Positions 1 to 8,563 of a stretch of 64,000 nt of DNA are shown piece after piece. The notes beneath the pieces are model-generated. The model did no database searches and was not told the origin of the DNA. It saw only the letters and a program-made list of their open reading frames with translations. This stretch comes from Devosia sp. (lineage in GTDB: Bacteria; Pseudomonadota; Alphaproteobacteria; Rhizobiales; Devosiaceae): contig NZ_JACZKG010000043.1 in the NCBI RefSeq assembly GCF_014860165.1, positions 154,330-218,329 of the forward strand. The letters run 5' to 3'. Positions within the stretch are counted from its first letter, which is position 1. Each line of letters starts with the position of its first letter. The translations under genes and the position numbers were made by a program.

Positions 1-1041
1 CTTGAGCGCCATCAGGTCGCCCTCGCCGCTGAGAACCGGACCTTCCTCTTCCGTGCCGGGGACTTCGTCGGGCACCACGAACATGTTTTCGCGATACTTG
101 CCCCAGTGGCCCGAGGCCTCCCAGAACTTGGAGCTCATCAGCTGCGGCGTCTTGACCTCGACATAGCCTGACGTGCTCAGGCGGCGGCGGATATACGCCT
201 CCATCTGGTTGTAGAGCACGTAACCTTTCGGGTGCCAGAACACCGACCCCTGCGCTTCAGGCTGGAAGTGATAGAGGTCCATCTCCTGGCCGATCTTGCG
301 ATGGTCGCGCTTCTCGGCCTCTTCCACCATGTGGAGATAGGCGTCGAGCTCGTCCTTGGTCGCAAACGCCGTGCCGTAGATGCGGCTCAGCACCGGATTG
401 TTGCTGTCGCCACGCCAATAGGCGCCGGCCACCTTGGTCAGCTTGAACGCCATGCCGACATCCTTGACGGTCCGCATATGCGGCCCGCGGCACAGGTCGA
501 TCCACTGGCCCTGCTTGTACATTTTGAGCGACTGGTCAGCCGGAATGGCATCGACCAGCTCCACCTTGAAGGCCTCGCCGCGGGCATTGAAGAAGGCCTT
601 GGCCTGGTCGCGCGTCCACACTTCCTTGGTAAAGGCCGCGCCCCGGTCGATGATCTCGGCCATCTTCTTCTCGATGGCGGGGAAATCCTCTTCCGAGAAC
701 GGCTCGTCGCGCTTGAAGTCGTAATAGAAGCCGTTCTCGATAACAGGACCGATCGTCACCTGCGTGCCGGGCCACAGTTCCTGCACGGCCTCGGCCAGCA
801 CGTGTGCAGCATCGTGCCGGATCAGCTCCAGCACGTCCTTGGACCCGCTGTCACGCGTCACGAACTCGATCTTGCCGTCGGCCTCCAGCGGATCGCTGAG
901 ATCGCTGAGCACGCCATTCCAGCGCATGGCGACCGTCTTCTTGGCCAGGCTCTTGGAGATGCCTTCGACCACGGTGGTCCCGGTGGTGCCACGCGCATAG
1001 TCGCGAGCTGCACCGTCGGGGAACGTCACCTTGATCGTCAT
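1..1041 (-). CDS. thrS: Threonyl-tRNA synthetase, N-terminal 347 residues (gene runs off the left edge)
   Basis: Charges tRNA-Thr with threonine in the cytoplasm. The visible part has an N-terminal TGS domain (about residues 1-62), then the editing domain with the HxxxH motif (His74, His78, within RHDAAH) and its CRGPHM segment, then the start of the class II catalytic domain (motif around [15 protein letters not shown]). The ATG at 1041 is preceded by GGAG 8 bases upstream on this strand. The C-terminal catalytic half and anticodon-binding domain lie beyond base 1. Its neighbours yidD and the IscU-like gene are the usual rhizobial neighbours of thrS. Family assignment is certain; only completeness is unknown. 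Confidence 0.97.
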   Translation of the reverse strand, partial: MTIKVTFPDGAARDYARGTTGTTVVEGISKSLAKKTVAMRWNGVLSDLSDPLEADGKIEFVTRDSGSKDVLELIRHDAAHVLAEAVQELWPGTQVTIGPVIENGFYYDFKRDEPFSEEDFPAIEKKMAEIIDRGAAFTKEVWTRDQAKAFFNARGEAFKVELVDAIPADQSLKMYKQGQWIDLCRGPHMRTVKDVGMAFKLTKVAGAYWRGDSNNPVLSRIYGTAFATKDELDAYLHMVEEAEKRDHRKIGQEMDLYHFQPEAQGSVFWHPKGYVLYNQMEAYIRRRLSTSGYVEVKTPQLMSSKFWEASGHWGKYRENMFVVPDEVPGTEEEGPVLSGEGDLMALK

Positions 1042-1165
1042 TTTAGGTCTCCAGATATTGGGTTCATTGCCGCGTTTATCGCGGCAAGGGCGCCTGTCTA
1101 GCACGGTTTCCGCGCAATTCCAGCCGCCGAGGCCTGCAAAAGCAAAATGCCAGCACCCCACCGCG

Positions 1166-1251
1166 CGTCACCCTCGGGCTTGACCCGAGGGCTCTTCACT
1201 TGCTGAGCGGCAGATTAGTGCAGTGCCCTCGGGTCAAGCCCGAGCGTGACG
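1166..1251. repeat. Inverted pair of a 27-bp palindromic intergenic repeat (REP-like)
   Basis: Two copies of a CGTCACCCTCGGGCTTGACC-type unit face each other at 1166-1192 and 1225-1251. They differ at one base, with a 32-base spacer. Each unit is itself palindromic (CCCTCGGG / CCCGAGGG around CTTGA). A third copy is at 30189-30219. The position between thrS and yidD, outside any gene, fits a REP/BIME-type element or a bidirectional transcription stop. Confidence 0.75.
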
Positions 1252-1265
1252 GCCAGGGGGAGACA

Positions 1266-1577
1266 CTATTTCCACCGCCCATAGGTCCACGGCATGTACC
1301 ACCGCGCGCCATCAGGCACCGTCTCCGGCACCGGGTCATAGCCATGGGTGCCGCCCGGCCGGCAGCGCTGGAACCTTGCCAGCCCCATCCAGCCACCCGG
1401 CCAGAAGCCGAACTTCCAGATCGCATTGCTGGTATATTCCGAGCAGGTCGGCAGGTGCCGGCAGCTCCGGCCGACAAAGGCGGAGAGCGTATAGCGATAG
1501 ATGCTGATCAGCAGCACCGCGACAATTTTGAACGGCAGGTCCACGGCCCGCCAGAAGATGGCACTGACTCTCTCCAT
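1266..1577 (-). CDS. yidD: YidD, membrane protein insertion efficiency factor
   Basis: Small membrane-associated protein of 103 residues that helps YidC-dependent insertion of inner-membrane proteins. It shows the family hallmarks: an N-terminal hydrophobic amphipathic stretch (about residues 10-30, ending in YRYTLSAFVG), then the Cys-containing motif CRHLPTCSEY, and the later GWMGLARFQRCRPG segment. The length is close to the family norm. The ATG at 1577 overlaps the TGA of the upstream IscU-like gene by one base (ATGA), so the two are translationally coupled; a TTG one codon earlier is a less likely start. Confidence 0.93.
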   Translation of the reverse strand: MERVSAIFWRAVDLPFKIVAVLLISIYRYTLSAFVGRSCRHLPTCSEYTSNAIWKFGFWPGGWMGLARFQRCRPGGTHGYDPVPETVPDGARWYMPWTYGRWK

Positions 1578-2029
1578 CAACTTGCAGCCGCAACCGACTC
1601 TGCGGATTCGGCTTTTTCCAGCGCCTCAACCACCGCATCAAACACCAGCAGCGTCGACATGTGCCGCGCCCGATACTCGCGCACCGGCTCGAGGAAGCGC
1701 AGGTCATCCCATTTTCCGGATGGTGGCGCCCCATTCTCCTTGAGCATGGCATGCATCTGCTCGCGCAGCTGCCGGAACTCGGCGACCGGCGTACCCACGA
1801 TTTCCCGCGCCACCACGGCCGCCGACGTCTGCCCCAGCGCGCAGGCAGAAATCTCGTGACCATAACCGGCAATCACGCCATCGCGCACGACAACATCCAC
1901 CTCGATCACCGAGCCGCAGACCCGGCTCACCTTGCGCGCGCTGGCATCCGCGCCGGCCAGCCGGCCCGGCTGCGGGGCGTTGCCTGCGAGATCGAGGATC
2001 TTTTGGGAATAGAGATCGCTGAGTTCCAT
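1577..2029 (-). CDS. IscU/NifU-N-like iron-sulfur scaffold-type protein lacking the third cysteine
   Basis: A 150-residue member of the IscU/SufU/NifU-N fold family, which assembles and hands over Fe-S clusters. The first two ligand-type cysteines are visible (SRVCGSV and SACALGQTSA). At the third position, where scaffolds have a Cys in a RIKC-like context, this protein reads YRARHMSTLL, with no Cys. It may therefore be a carrier or regulator rather than a classical scaffold. The start at 2029 (MELSDLYSQ) matches the family N-terminus better than an ATG 12 codons upstream, but no clear ribosome binding site decides it. It is coupled to yidD. Confidence 0.85.
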   Translation of the reverse strand: MELSDLYSQKILDLAGNAPQPGRLAGADASARKVSRVCGSVIEVDVVVRDGVIAGYGHEISACALGQTSAAVVAREIVGTPVAEFRQLREQMHAMLKENGAPPSGKWDDLRFLEPVREYRARHMSTLLVFDAVVEALEKAESAESVAAAS

Positions 2030-2172
2030 CAAACGCACAATTCTGTTTCTTGTGGCTGCCGCCACGGGCTTCTATATAGGACGTCCCAAGCGGACTGTCA
2101 GGGTTGCGTCGCAATCGGTGGTCCAGAAACGTCATGGTCTCATAGAATGACCAGACGCAAGGAGCCACCTTG

Positions 2173-2793
2173 ATGGATGCCCGCACGAAGACTTTCGCCC
2201 CCGTAGCCAGCTCGACCGCGCCCTTCCCTCGCCCCACGCGCGAAGAGGCAGAGGCCGCCGTGCGGACCCTCATCGCGTGGGCGGGCGACGACCCCACCCG
2301 CGAAGGCCTGCTGGAGACGCCCGGTCGCGTCACCCGCGCCTATGGCGAGTTCTTCGCCGGCTACGAGCAGGACGCCAGATCCATCCTCTCCAAGACCTTC
2401 AAGGAGGTCGGTGGCTACGACGATATCGTGCTGGTCAAGGATATTCCCTTCAGCTCCCACTGCGAGCACCACATGGTGCCCTTCGTCGGCCGGGCGCACA
2501 TCGCCTACCTGCCGCACTATGGCGTCGTGGGCCTCTCCAAGCTGGCCCGGCTCGTCGATGTCTTCGCCCTCCGCCTTCAGACCCAGGAAAACCTGACGGC
2601 GCAGATCATCGACGCCATCAATGAGAACCTGGGCCCGCGCGGCGCCGCCGTCATGCTCGAGGCCGAGCATATGTGCATGTCCATGCGCGGCGTTCGCGCC
2701 CACGGCGCCTCGACCGTCACCCACCGCTTCACCGGCGTCTTCGCCGAGGACCGGGTGGAGCAGGATCGGTTTTTCGCGATGATCAAGCGCTGA
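2173..2793 (+). CDS. folE: GTP cyclohydrolase I
   Basis: Converts GTP to 7,8-dihydroneopterin triphosphate, the first step of tetrahydrofolate synthesis. The 206-residue length is typical. The zinc and active-site motifs are present: [10 protein letters not shown] (Cys and His ligands, about residues 96-105), [10 protein letters not shown], and [10 protein letters not shown] with the second Cys ligand. An AAGGAG ribosome binding site (2159-2164) precedes the ATG at 2173; a TTG directly before it is in frame but unlikely to be used. It is transcribed divergently from the IscU-like/yidD pair; hisI lies two genes downstream. Confidence 0.96.
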   Translation: MDARTKTFAPVASSTAPFPRPTREEAEAAVRTLIAWAGDDPTREGLLETPGRVTRAYGEFFAGYEQDARSILSKTFKEVGGYDDIVLVKDIPFSSHCEHHMVPFVGRAHIAYLPHYGVVGLSKLARLVDVFALRLQTQENLTAQIIDAINENLGPRGAAVMLEAEHMCMSMRGVRAHGASTVTHRFTGVFAEDRVEQDRFFAMIKR

Positions 2794-2860
2794 TCGCAAT
2801 CGCGATCAAGCGCCGCCTGCGCTAGGCTGGCAGAACCGCACTTTCACCGTCCGGTCCGCC

Positions 2861-3694
2861 ATGCAATTCATCGAACGCGCCATCTGGTTCATCGAGACCC
2901 GTTTTGCCGAGGAGATCACCCTTGATGACATCGCCGAAATCGGCGGTGTCTCTCGCTTTCATCTGTCGCGCAGCTTCGGCACCATTACCGGCCAGCCGGT
3001 CATGGCCTATGTGCGAGGCCGCCGCCTGACCCTGGCTGCGCAAAAGCTCCTCGACGGCGCCCCCGACATCCTGAGTGTAGCCCTTGATGTCGGCTACGCC
3101 TCCCACGAAGCCTTCACCCGCGCCTTCCGCGACCATTTTGGCCAGACCCCCGAGCAGCTCCGCGCCGACGGCATCGCCGATCCCGCTCTGCTGGTCGAGC
3201 CATTGCGCATCGATGAGACCCTGCTGGCCACCCTGCCCGAGCCGCGCATCGTCGATGGCGCCCCGCTGCGCATAGCCGGCTTTGGCGAGCGCTATACCTT
3301 CGCCACCAATCACGGCATTCCCGCCCTCTGGCAGCGCTTTGCGCCCTTCGTCGGCAACATGCCCGGACAGATCGGCACCACCACCTATGGCGTCGCCGCC
3401 GATTTCGAAGAGGATTGCAGCTTCGGCTACCTCGCCGGCGTCGAAGTGTCGCCCACCGCGGACCTCGATGAAGGCATGGCCTATATCGACATCCCGGCCC
3501 AGCGTTACGCAATATTCGCGCACCAGGGCCACATCTCGACCATGCGGCGCACCGCCTATTCGATATGGGCCCACTACTTCCCCAACAGCCCGCTCATCCC
3601 CACCGGCGGCCCCAATTTCGAGCGCTACGGCACCGAGCACGATCCCTTTACCGGCAACGGCCTGGTCGAGGTCTGGGTGTCGATTGTCCGCTGA
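2861..3694 (+). CDS. AraC-family regulator with C-terminal GyrI-like effector-binding domain
   Basis: A 277-residue transcription factor. Residues about 5-105 form the two helix-turn-helix motifs of AraC (ITLDDIAEIGGVSRFHLSRS and DVGYASHEAFTRAFRDHFGQ). Residues about 125-275 resemble the GyrI/Rob-type ligand-binding domain (ending in DPFTGNGLVEVWVSI). Family knowledge: this architecture (Rob, SoxS-like plus GyrI) senses small hydrophobic or cationic molecules. The target cannot be read from context; it sits alone between folE and hisI on the same strand. Confidence 0.9.
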   Translation: MQFIERAIWFIETRFAEEITLDDIAEIGGVSRFHLSRSFGTITGQPVMAYVRGRRLTLAAQKLLDGAPDILSVALDVGYASHEAFTRAFRDHFGQTPEQLRADGIADPALLVEPLRIDETLLATLPEPRIVDGAPLRIAGFGERYTFATNHGIPALWQRFAPFVGNMPGQIGTTTYGVAADFEEDCSFGYLAGVEVSPTADLDEGMAYIDIPAQRYAIFAHQGHISTMRRTAYSIWAHYFPNSPLIPTGGPNFERYGTEHDPFTGNGLVEVWVSIVR

Positions 3695-3734
3695 CCGGCT
3701 GGATCAAACCGTTTCATGGCGCTAGAACCCCCAC

Positions 3735-4181
3735 ATGACCCTCACATTTGCCGACCCAGCGCCCCTTACCCACGAGCAGCTTGAAGAAGGCACCGCCTTC
3801 GCCCCCCGCTTCGACGCGGCGGGCCTCGTGACCGTGGTCACGACAGAAGCCGGCACCAACGAGGTGCTGATGCTGGCCCACATGAATGCCGAAGCCCTGT
3901 CGCTCACGCTGGAAACCGGCATCGCCCACTACTGGTCCCGCTCGCGTGGCAAGCTCTGGAAAAAGGGCGAAACCTCGGGCGAGCTGCAGGAAGTCGTCGA
4001 ACTGCGCACCGATTGCGACCAGGACGCCATCGTACTGGTCGTCAACCAGACCGGCCGTGGCGCCGCCTGCCACACCGGCCGCAAGAGCTGCTTCTACCGC
4101 AAGGCGGTGGTCGGCGAAGCTGGCGTGCTCCTTGAGGACCGCGGCCTGCCCCGCCTGTTCGATCCCAAGGACGTCTACTAG
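3735..4181 (+). CDS. hisI: Phosphoribosyl-AMP cyclohydrolase
   Basis: Third step of histidine biosynthesis: opens the adenine ring of phosphoribosyl-AMP. It is the stand-alone HisI form (148 residues, no HisE fusion), usual for alphaproteobacteria. Conserved blocks are visible: [28 protein letters not shown], the metal site DCDQDAI, and [16 protein letters not shown] with the zinc-binding cysteines. It converges on the rhomboid gene with only three bases between stop codons. Confidence 0.96.
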   Translation: MTLTFADPAPLTHEQLEEGTAFAPRFDAAGLVTVVTTEAGTNEVLMLAHMNAEALSLTLETGIAHYWSRSRGKLWKKGETSGELQEVVELRTDCDQDAIVLVVNQTGRGAACHTGRKSCFYRKAVVGEAGVLLEDRGLPRLFDPKDVY

Positions 4182-4184
4182 GGC

Positions 4185-4919
4185 CTAGCTCTTCCGCTCG
4201 AACAGCCCCACCAGCAGAAGCCCCGCGAAGAACCCGCCCAGATGCGCCTGCCAGGCGACCGCCATCTGCGTGCCCGTCAGCAGCGGCAGCAGCGGCACGG
4301 CGGCGTTGAGCAGCACCCAGATCAGGATGAAGAATCGCGCGCGACTGTCCCGCCACAGGTCGCCGAACGAGGCCAGCCGCCGCCCCACGACGACCCGCTC
4401 ACCCGTCTCGGGATGCTGCGCCACGATCACCGGCTGGAAGATGAATCGCACCGCCGCGCCGGTCAGTCCCGCCACCCCGCCCGAAGCGCCGATCAGGTAC
4501 GAGCCCGAATAGAGCGTCGTCGCCGCAAACAGGGCCGCTCCGGCCGCTGCCGAGACAAAGAAGATCGCCATCATCGGCCCTGCCCCGTATCGCCGCGAGA
4601 CCGGCGTCGCGAAGATGGCAAACCAGGCTGCGTTGACCAGCAGATGTTCCCAGCTCGCATGCAGCAGCGCGTGGCTGAACGGCGTCCAGATCAGCGGCAC
4701 AGCGAGCGACAGATCATCCAGTCCCGCAATGATACGCAGAGGCTGGAACGCGAACCAGAAGACCAGTTGCATCTGCCCGGCCTGGTTAAGCACCAGGGTT
4801 GACGCCAGGTGAATGGCCACCAGCACGCCGATGATGGCGGTGACGTCGCCCGGCAACAGGAAGATCGGCTCCCGCCCCGGCTGACGCGGATTTACCGGCG
4901 CCCCACCTTGTTCATTCAT
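4185..4919 (-). CDS. Rhomboid-family intramembrane serine protease
   Basis: A 244-residue polytopic membrane protein with about six to seven hydrophobic segments. The catalytic dyad of rhomboids is present: Ser146 in GASGG and His226 in QAHLGGF. The transmembrane-2 motif HLLVN (His92, Asn96) is also present, which argues that the enzyme is active. The ATG at 4919 is chosen because GGAG lies 7 bases upstream; an in-frame GTG at 4970 has no such site. The substrate is unknown. Confidence 0.92.
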   Translation of the reverse strand: MNEQGGAPVNPRQPGREPIFLLPGDVTAIIGVLVAIHLASTLVLNQAGQMQLVFWFAFQPLRIIAGLDDLSLAVPLIWTPFSHALLHASWEHLLVNAAWFAIFATPVSRRYGAGPMMAIFFVSAAAGAALFAATTLYSGSYLIGASGGVAGLTGAAVRFIFQPVIVAQHPETGERVVVGRRLASFGDLWRDSRARFFILIWVLLNAAVPLLPLLTGTQMAVAWQAHLGGFFAGLLLVGLFERKS

Positions 4920-5098
4920 CACTTCGCTCCGACTCGCTGGCGCCGCGCCCGTTACGCTCTTCTTTTCCACATTGGGCCACAGACGTTAACCTTAACTATT
5001 CTTTAAGGGCGCTTTTGCCCCCCGCTTTTGCCAATGTCGGCTTGTGGCGGACGCGTTCCCAAAGGGGAGCGCACGGTTGGACGTGGCGGGTCAAAGAT

Positions 5099-5752
5099 AT
5101 GCAAAAAAACAGCACCAGGACGCTTTACGAGTACTGGAATTCCATCCGCGGTGCGCGCAGCGCCCCCGACCGCAAGGATATCGACCCCACCCGCATCCGC
5201 GACGCCCTTGCCAATACCTTCATTCTCGAGCTTGACGAGAGCGACAAGTTCTCCTTCCGCCTCGCTGGCTCGCATCTGTGCACCAGCTATTGCCGCGAGC
5301 TCAAGGGCCGCTCCTTCTCGGCCCTCTGGCATGAACGCGACCATGACGCGATGGAGACCCTCCTCCGCGCCGTCACCGAGGATCATGCCGTCGCGCTGGT
5401 AACCTTCCAGGGCACCACGGCTGTCCACACCAAGGTAACCTTCGAGACCATTCTGATGCCGCTGCGCCACAATGGCTCCACCCATACCCGCCTGCTCGGC
5501 GCCATGACGGCCCTGGACGAGCCCTACTGGCTCGGCGTCCAGCCCATTCTCGAGCAGCGCATTACCGGCCTGCGCCTGATCTGGCCGGACGACATTTCGA
5601 TGGAAGAATCGGTGCGCGAAGTGGCGACCAGCGTCGGCAACGATGGCGGCTTTGGTAGCGCCGCCTCGCCAGTGGCCATGCCGGCGGTGGTCTATGGCCG
5701 CACCGCCCGTCGCTACGCCCATCTCGCTGTCATCGACGGCGGCCGTCAGTAA
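5099..5752 (+). CDS. PAS-domain protein (PAS_5 type), no output domain
   Basis: A 217-residue protein whose residues about 8-145 fit the alphaproteobacterial PAS_5 family: TLYEYWNSIRG at the start, then ANTFILELDE and FRLAGSHLCTSYCRELKG, and a closing PILEQRITGLRLI. The C-terminal 50 residues are low in recognisable features. There is no kinase, GGDEF or DNA-binding output, so it probably acts through partners. It starts at ATG 5099; earlier in-frame starts would add a Trp/Arg-rich leader unlike the family. The next gene encodes PilZ domains, a hint but not proof of a shared signalling role. Confidence 0.8.
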   Translation: MQKNSTRTLYEYWNSIRGARSAPDRKDIDPTRIRDALANTFILELDESDKFSFRLAGSHLCTSYCRELKGRSFSALWHERDHDAMETLLRAVTEDHAVALVTFQGTTAVHTKVTFETILMPLRHNGSTHTRLLGAMTALDEPYWLGVQPILEQRITGLRLIWPDDISMEESVREVATSVGNDGGFGSAASPVAMPAVVYGRTARRYAHLAVIDGGRQ

Positions 5753-5880
5753 GCAATTCCTCTCCGCCGCACAGACAATTTGTGCCGTGTTTCGTGGTGC
5801 TGTGCGGGCGACCCCAATACCTTGCGTTAACCAAGACCAGCTAGCTTGTCTTGGCAACACAAGCGTCAGTGGTCCGGCGA

Positions 5881-6513
5881 ATGCTCAGCGACGACCTTAC
5901 CTCACCGCAGTTCATCGCCCCGGTTCGCACGCGCGCTGAGACCAGCAAATTCCAGCGCGTGAAAGTGTCTGTGCTCGGCCGTTACATGCTGGCCGACCGC
6001 CGTGAATTTCCCTGCCAGGTCCTCGAAATGTCGCCCGGTGATGCCATGGTGATCGCGCCGGTAGCCGGCAGCCCCGGCGAAAAGGTCATCGCCTATATCG
6101 ACCTTATGGGTCGTATCGAAGGCACCATCCTCAACCAGGTGGAAGGCGGCTTCCTGATGGATATCGCCGCCTCGCCGCGCAAGCGCGACAAGATGGCGGC
6201 CCAGCTCACCTGGCTGGCCAACAAGGATATTCTCAACCTGCCCGAGGACCGGCGCCATGAACGCGTGGTGCCCGATATCCGCCATTCCACCGTCGTGCTC
6301 GACGATGGCCGCCGCTACAATTGCAAGATCATCGATATTTCGCTCTCCGGCGCCGCCATCGAGCTCGACGTCCGCCCGGCCATGGGCACCCCGGTTACGC
6401 TCGGCCGCATGCGCGCCCGCGTCGTCCGCCATTTCCAGAACGGCGTCGCGGTCGAATTCGCCTCGGCCCAGGAAATGCTGACCGTCATTCAGCAGAATCT
6501 GCGGATGAACTGA
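5881..6513 (+). CDS. Tandem PilZ-domain protein (probable c-di-GMP receptor)
   Basis: A 210-residue protein with two PilZ-like domains. The second (about residues 120-205) has the binding signature: Arg-rich DRRHERVVPD followed by DISLSGAAI (DxSxxG). The first (about residues 20-105; QRVKVSVLGRYML, VLEMSPGDAMV) keeps the fold pattern but has lost the RxxxR and DxSxxG residues, so it is probably a non-binding, structural copy. ATG 5881 is preferred over a TTG at 5851. The LapG-like protease two genes downstream is a classical output of c-di-GMP signalling, though the LapD link is not in this window. Confidence 0.85.
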   Translation: MLSDDLTSPQFIAPVRTRAETSKFQRVKVSVLGRYMLADRREFPCQVLEMSPGDAMVIAPVAGSPGEKVIAYIDLMGRIEGTILNQVEGGFLMDIAASPRKRDKMAAQLTWLANKDILNLPEDRRHERVVPDIRHSTVVLDDGRRYNCKIIDISLSGAAIELDVRPAMGTPVTLGRMRARVVRHFQNGVAVEFASAQEMLTVIQQNLRMN

Positions 6514-6585
6514 CTGCATTGCGGACAGGTCCGCTACGCGTCACTGTCAATTCTCCTGCCCGTCCGACGCCTCTATGATGCTTTT

Positions 6586-7110
6586 ATGACAACTCTGCTC
6601 CGCGCCTCCAGCCTGACGGCACTCGCCGCAACCCTGCTCTCGTTTGGCTCTTCCCAGGGCGCCTTCGCCGATGGCCGTGGCGATTGGAACGGCTATGCCT
6701 GGCAACAGATCAAGGTCGCCGATTGCCAGGCCGCGGCTACGGTGCTGGTCTGCCCGCCCTACCACCAGAAGTGGGACTGGAAGCGCAGCCAGTGGGTCGA
6801 CATATCGATCGAACTCGATCTGGCACGGGGCGAACTGCGACTCACCCAGCGCCTCACCGACTCCGATCCGCGCGACGACGACTACGTCTGCGTCACCGCG
6901 TTGGCAGTCGATGCCGGCGGCGACAACGTCGTTGCCCACCACCAGAACTGGCACATGAGCCCGGGCGCGGACGCGGAAGACACCTTCCGCTACACCTCGG
7001 CAGCGCTGGACCAGGTCACCACCATCCATATCGGCTCCAAGCAATGCCGCCAGGGCGCCGGCCAGGATGACGCGCTCTATGCCCAGGTCCTCGCCCGAAT
7101 CCATTCCTGA
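6586..7110 (+). CDS. Secreted protein of unknown function
   Basis: A 174-residue protein with a clear Sec signal peptide (hydrophobic residues about 5-24, probable cleavage after GAFA near residue 28). The mature part has four Cys (DCQAA, VLVCPP, YVCVTA, SKQCRQ) that could form two disulfides in the periplasm, and a Trp-rich patch (KWDWKRSQWVD). I do not recognise the family. It lies between the PilZ gene and the LapG-like protease on the same strand, with 72 and 141 base gaps, so co-transcription is possible but not shown. Confidence 0.7.
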   Translation: MTTLLRASSLTALAATLLSFGSSQGAFADGRGDWNGYAWQQIKVADCQAAATVLVCPPYHQKWDWKRSQWVDISIELDLARGELRLTQRLTDSDPRDDDYVCVTALAVDAGGDNVVAHHQNWHMSPGADAEDTFRYTSAALDQVTTIHIGSKQCRQGAGQDDALYAQVLARIHS

Positions 7111-7251
7111 GCAACCCAAGCCAAGCCCCTGCCCCGCATGGTAAATTTTGCCGGAATCACATCGATAAAACACGCATAAAAACTGCGTGACAGTTTTCGG
7201 ACCGGCCTAAGCCGGCCCTCCTAACGTGGTCTCCATCAGGGAGATCACATA

Positions 7252-7884
7252 ATGCAATCCAACAAGAAAGGACTGGGAGCCGCGTTCATGGGTGCCTTCA
7301 TGGCGCTCGCCGCGATCATCAGTCCCGCCCAGGCGCTCGATACCACCAACGTCGCTTTCGCGCAGACCGTGGGCGGCACCACCAGCATTCCGGTGGGCCA
7401 TGCCGAGTTCTGCAACAGCCGCCCCGACGAATGCCGCGCCAATGCCAATCCGGTCGCGATGGTGTCGCTGACCGAGGGGCTGTGGCAGCAGCTGCTCTCA
7501 ATCAATGCCGGCGTCAACCAGCATGTCGTGCCGGTCACCGACCAGGACCTCTATCAGGTCGCCGAATTCTGGACCTATCCCAACGGCTACGGCGATTGCG
7601 AAGACTATGCCCTGGCCAAGCGCCGCGAGCTGGTCAATGCCGGCTGGCCCCCCTCGACGCTGCTGATGGCTGTGGTCAAGCAGGCCAATGGCGAAGGCCA
7701 TGCCGTGCTGATGGTCCGCACCGATCGCGGCGACCTGGTGCTCGACAACCAGGTCGGCTCGGTCGACCTGTGGAGCCAGACCCCCTACAAGTTCATCAAG
7801 CGCCAGTCGCAAGCCGATGCCGGCCAGTGGGTCGACATGATCGACACCCGCGACATCGTCGTGGCCACGGCAGCGATCAACTGA
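7252..7884 (+). CDS. Periplasmic LapG-like transglutaminase-fold cysteine protease (BTLCP, DUF920)
   Basis: A 210-residue exported protein with a signal peptide (residues 1-28, ending SPAQA). The catalytic triad of the bacterial transglutaminase-like cysteine proteinases is readable: Cys116 in GDCEDYALAKR, His150 in GEGHAVLMV and Asp165 in DLVLDNQ. Known members such as LapG cut biofilm adhesins when c-di-GMP is low. A GGGAG site precedes ATG 7252. No LapD or large adhesin is seen here, so the substrate is open. A structured element and a strong terminator follow it. Confidence 0.88.
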   Translation: MQSNKKGLGAAFMGAFMALAAIISPAQALDTTNVAFAQTVGGTTSIPVGHAEFCNSRPDECRANANPVAMVSLTEGLWQQLLSINAGVNQHVVPVTDQDLYQVAEFWTYPNGYGDCEDYALAKRRELVNAGWPPSTLLMAVVKQANGEGHAVLMVRTDRGDLVLDNQVGSVDLWSQTPYKFIKRQSQADAGQWVDMIDTRDIVVATAAIN

Positions 7885-7904
7885 GCAGACAGAGGAGCGA
7901 AGGA

Positions 7905-8021
7905 ATCCAGGGCAGGCCGAGCCGAAAATGCCGGCCTTCGAGAACCGGAGCGGAGCGTACTCCAGTACGTGAGCACCGGAAGCGCAGAAGGCCGGGATTT
8001 GCAGGCCGGCATCCCCTGGAT
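7905..8021. repeat. 117-nt intergenic element with nested and alternative stems
   Basis: The outer stem is ATCCAGGG (7905-7912) with CCCTGGAT (8014-8021). An inner stem is CCGGCCTTC (7931-7939) with GAAGGCCGG (7987-7995). The central hairpin is CGTACT-CC-AGTACG (7956-7969). A competing 9-bp stem, ATGCCGGCC (7928-7936) with GGCCGGCAT (8004-8012), would exclude the inner one. The element lies just after the LapG-like gene, before its terminator. It could be a palindromic repeat or a structured 3' UTR; I see no second copy in this window. Confidence 0.6.
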
Positions 8022-8080
8022 ACCGAGTTCCGAAGAGTTCCGGACCCCGCCCAAAGCCTATCCCTGATAGGGGTCTGATG

Positions 8081-8122
8081 AATGAGGCCAGCTTCGCAAC
8101 CCGAAGCTGGCCTCATTGTTTT
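8081..8122 (+). terminator. Strong rho-independent terminator after the LapG-like gene
   Basis: A 16-base perfect stem (AATGAGGCCAGCTTCG with its complement) around a 5-base loop is followed by TGTTTT. It closes the rightward unit and lies 18 bases before the stop of the oppositely oriented next gene. Confidence 0.85.
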
Positions 8123-8139
8123 CGGCGACGACGATGCCC

Positions 8140-8460
8140 CTAGAACCGGACGGCCACGTAGATGCCCATGAACAGCAGGCCCGTGATAAAGGCCCAGCCG
8201 AAGGCGACCACGGCCGAGACCAGCGCGGAGGTCATCGAGAGCGTGCCGCCCTCCTCCTGCTGCCAGCCCATCTGCAGCATGATGTAGGGGCCGCAGACGA
8301 AACTCATCGCCAGGTTGCCCATCGAATTGATGAAGGTCTCGCCGTCATAGCGCAGCATCGCCTGCTGGCGGGCGAGCCACTGGTAGAGATGCGTGCCGGC
8401 ACCGGCGATACACAAGCCAACGCCAATCAAGAAGGCCGCAAGCAGCAATTCCCTGGTCAT
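8140..8460 (-). CDS. Small four-helix membrane protein, function unknown
   Basis: A 106-residue protein with hydrophobic stretches near residues 3-22, 45-65 and 80-104, so three or four membrane helices; a QMGWQQEEGG loop sits between the last two. The compact layout is that of conserved rhizobial membrane proteins of unknown function. ATG 8460 (MTRELLLAAFL) is chosen; longer in-frame starts add an Arg-rich leader. It is divergent from the next gene, leaving about 100 bases for both promoters. Confidence 0.7.
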   Translation of the reverse strand: MTRELLLAAFLIGVGLCIAGAGTHLYQWLARQQAMLRYDGETFINSMGNLAMSFVCGPYIMLQMGWQQEEGGTLSMTSALVSAVVAFGWAFITGLLFMGIYVAVRF

Positions 8461-8563
8461 GCCAATCCGTCCCCGCCGCAGACGCGCCAAGCGCGTTGTT
8501 AACCCTTCATTAAGCATATTGCCCGTCCAATGCGCTGTCACGTCCCTACGGCTAAACTGGTTA

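Noticed and set aside
232..1101. Long plus-strand open frame opposite thrS
   Set aside because: It is the antisense shadow of the thrS coding frame in GC-rich DNA; no domain or ribosome binding site.
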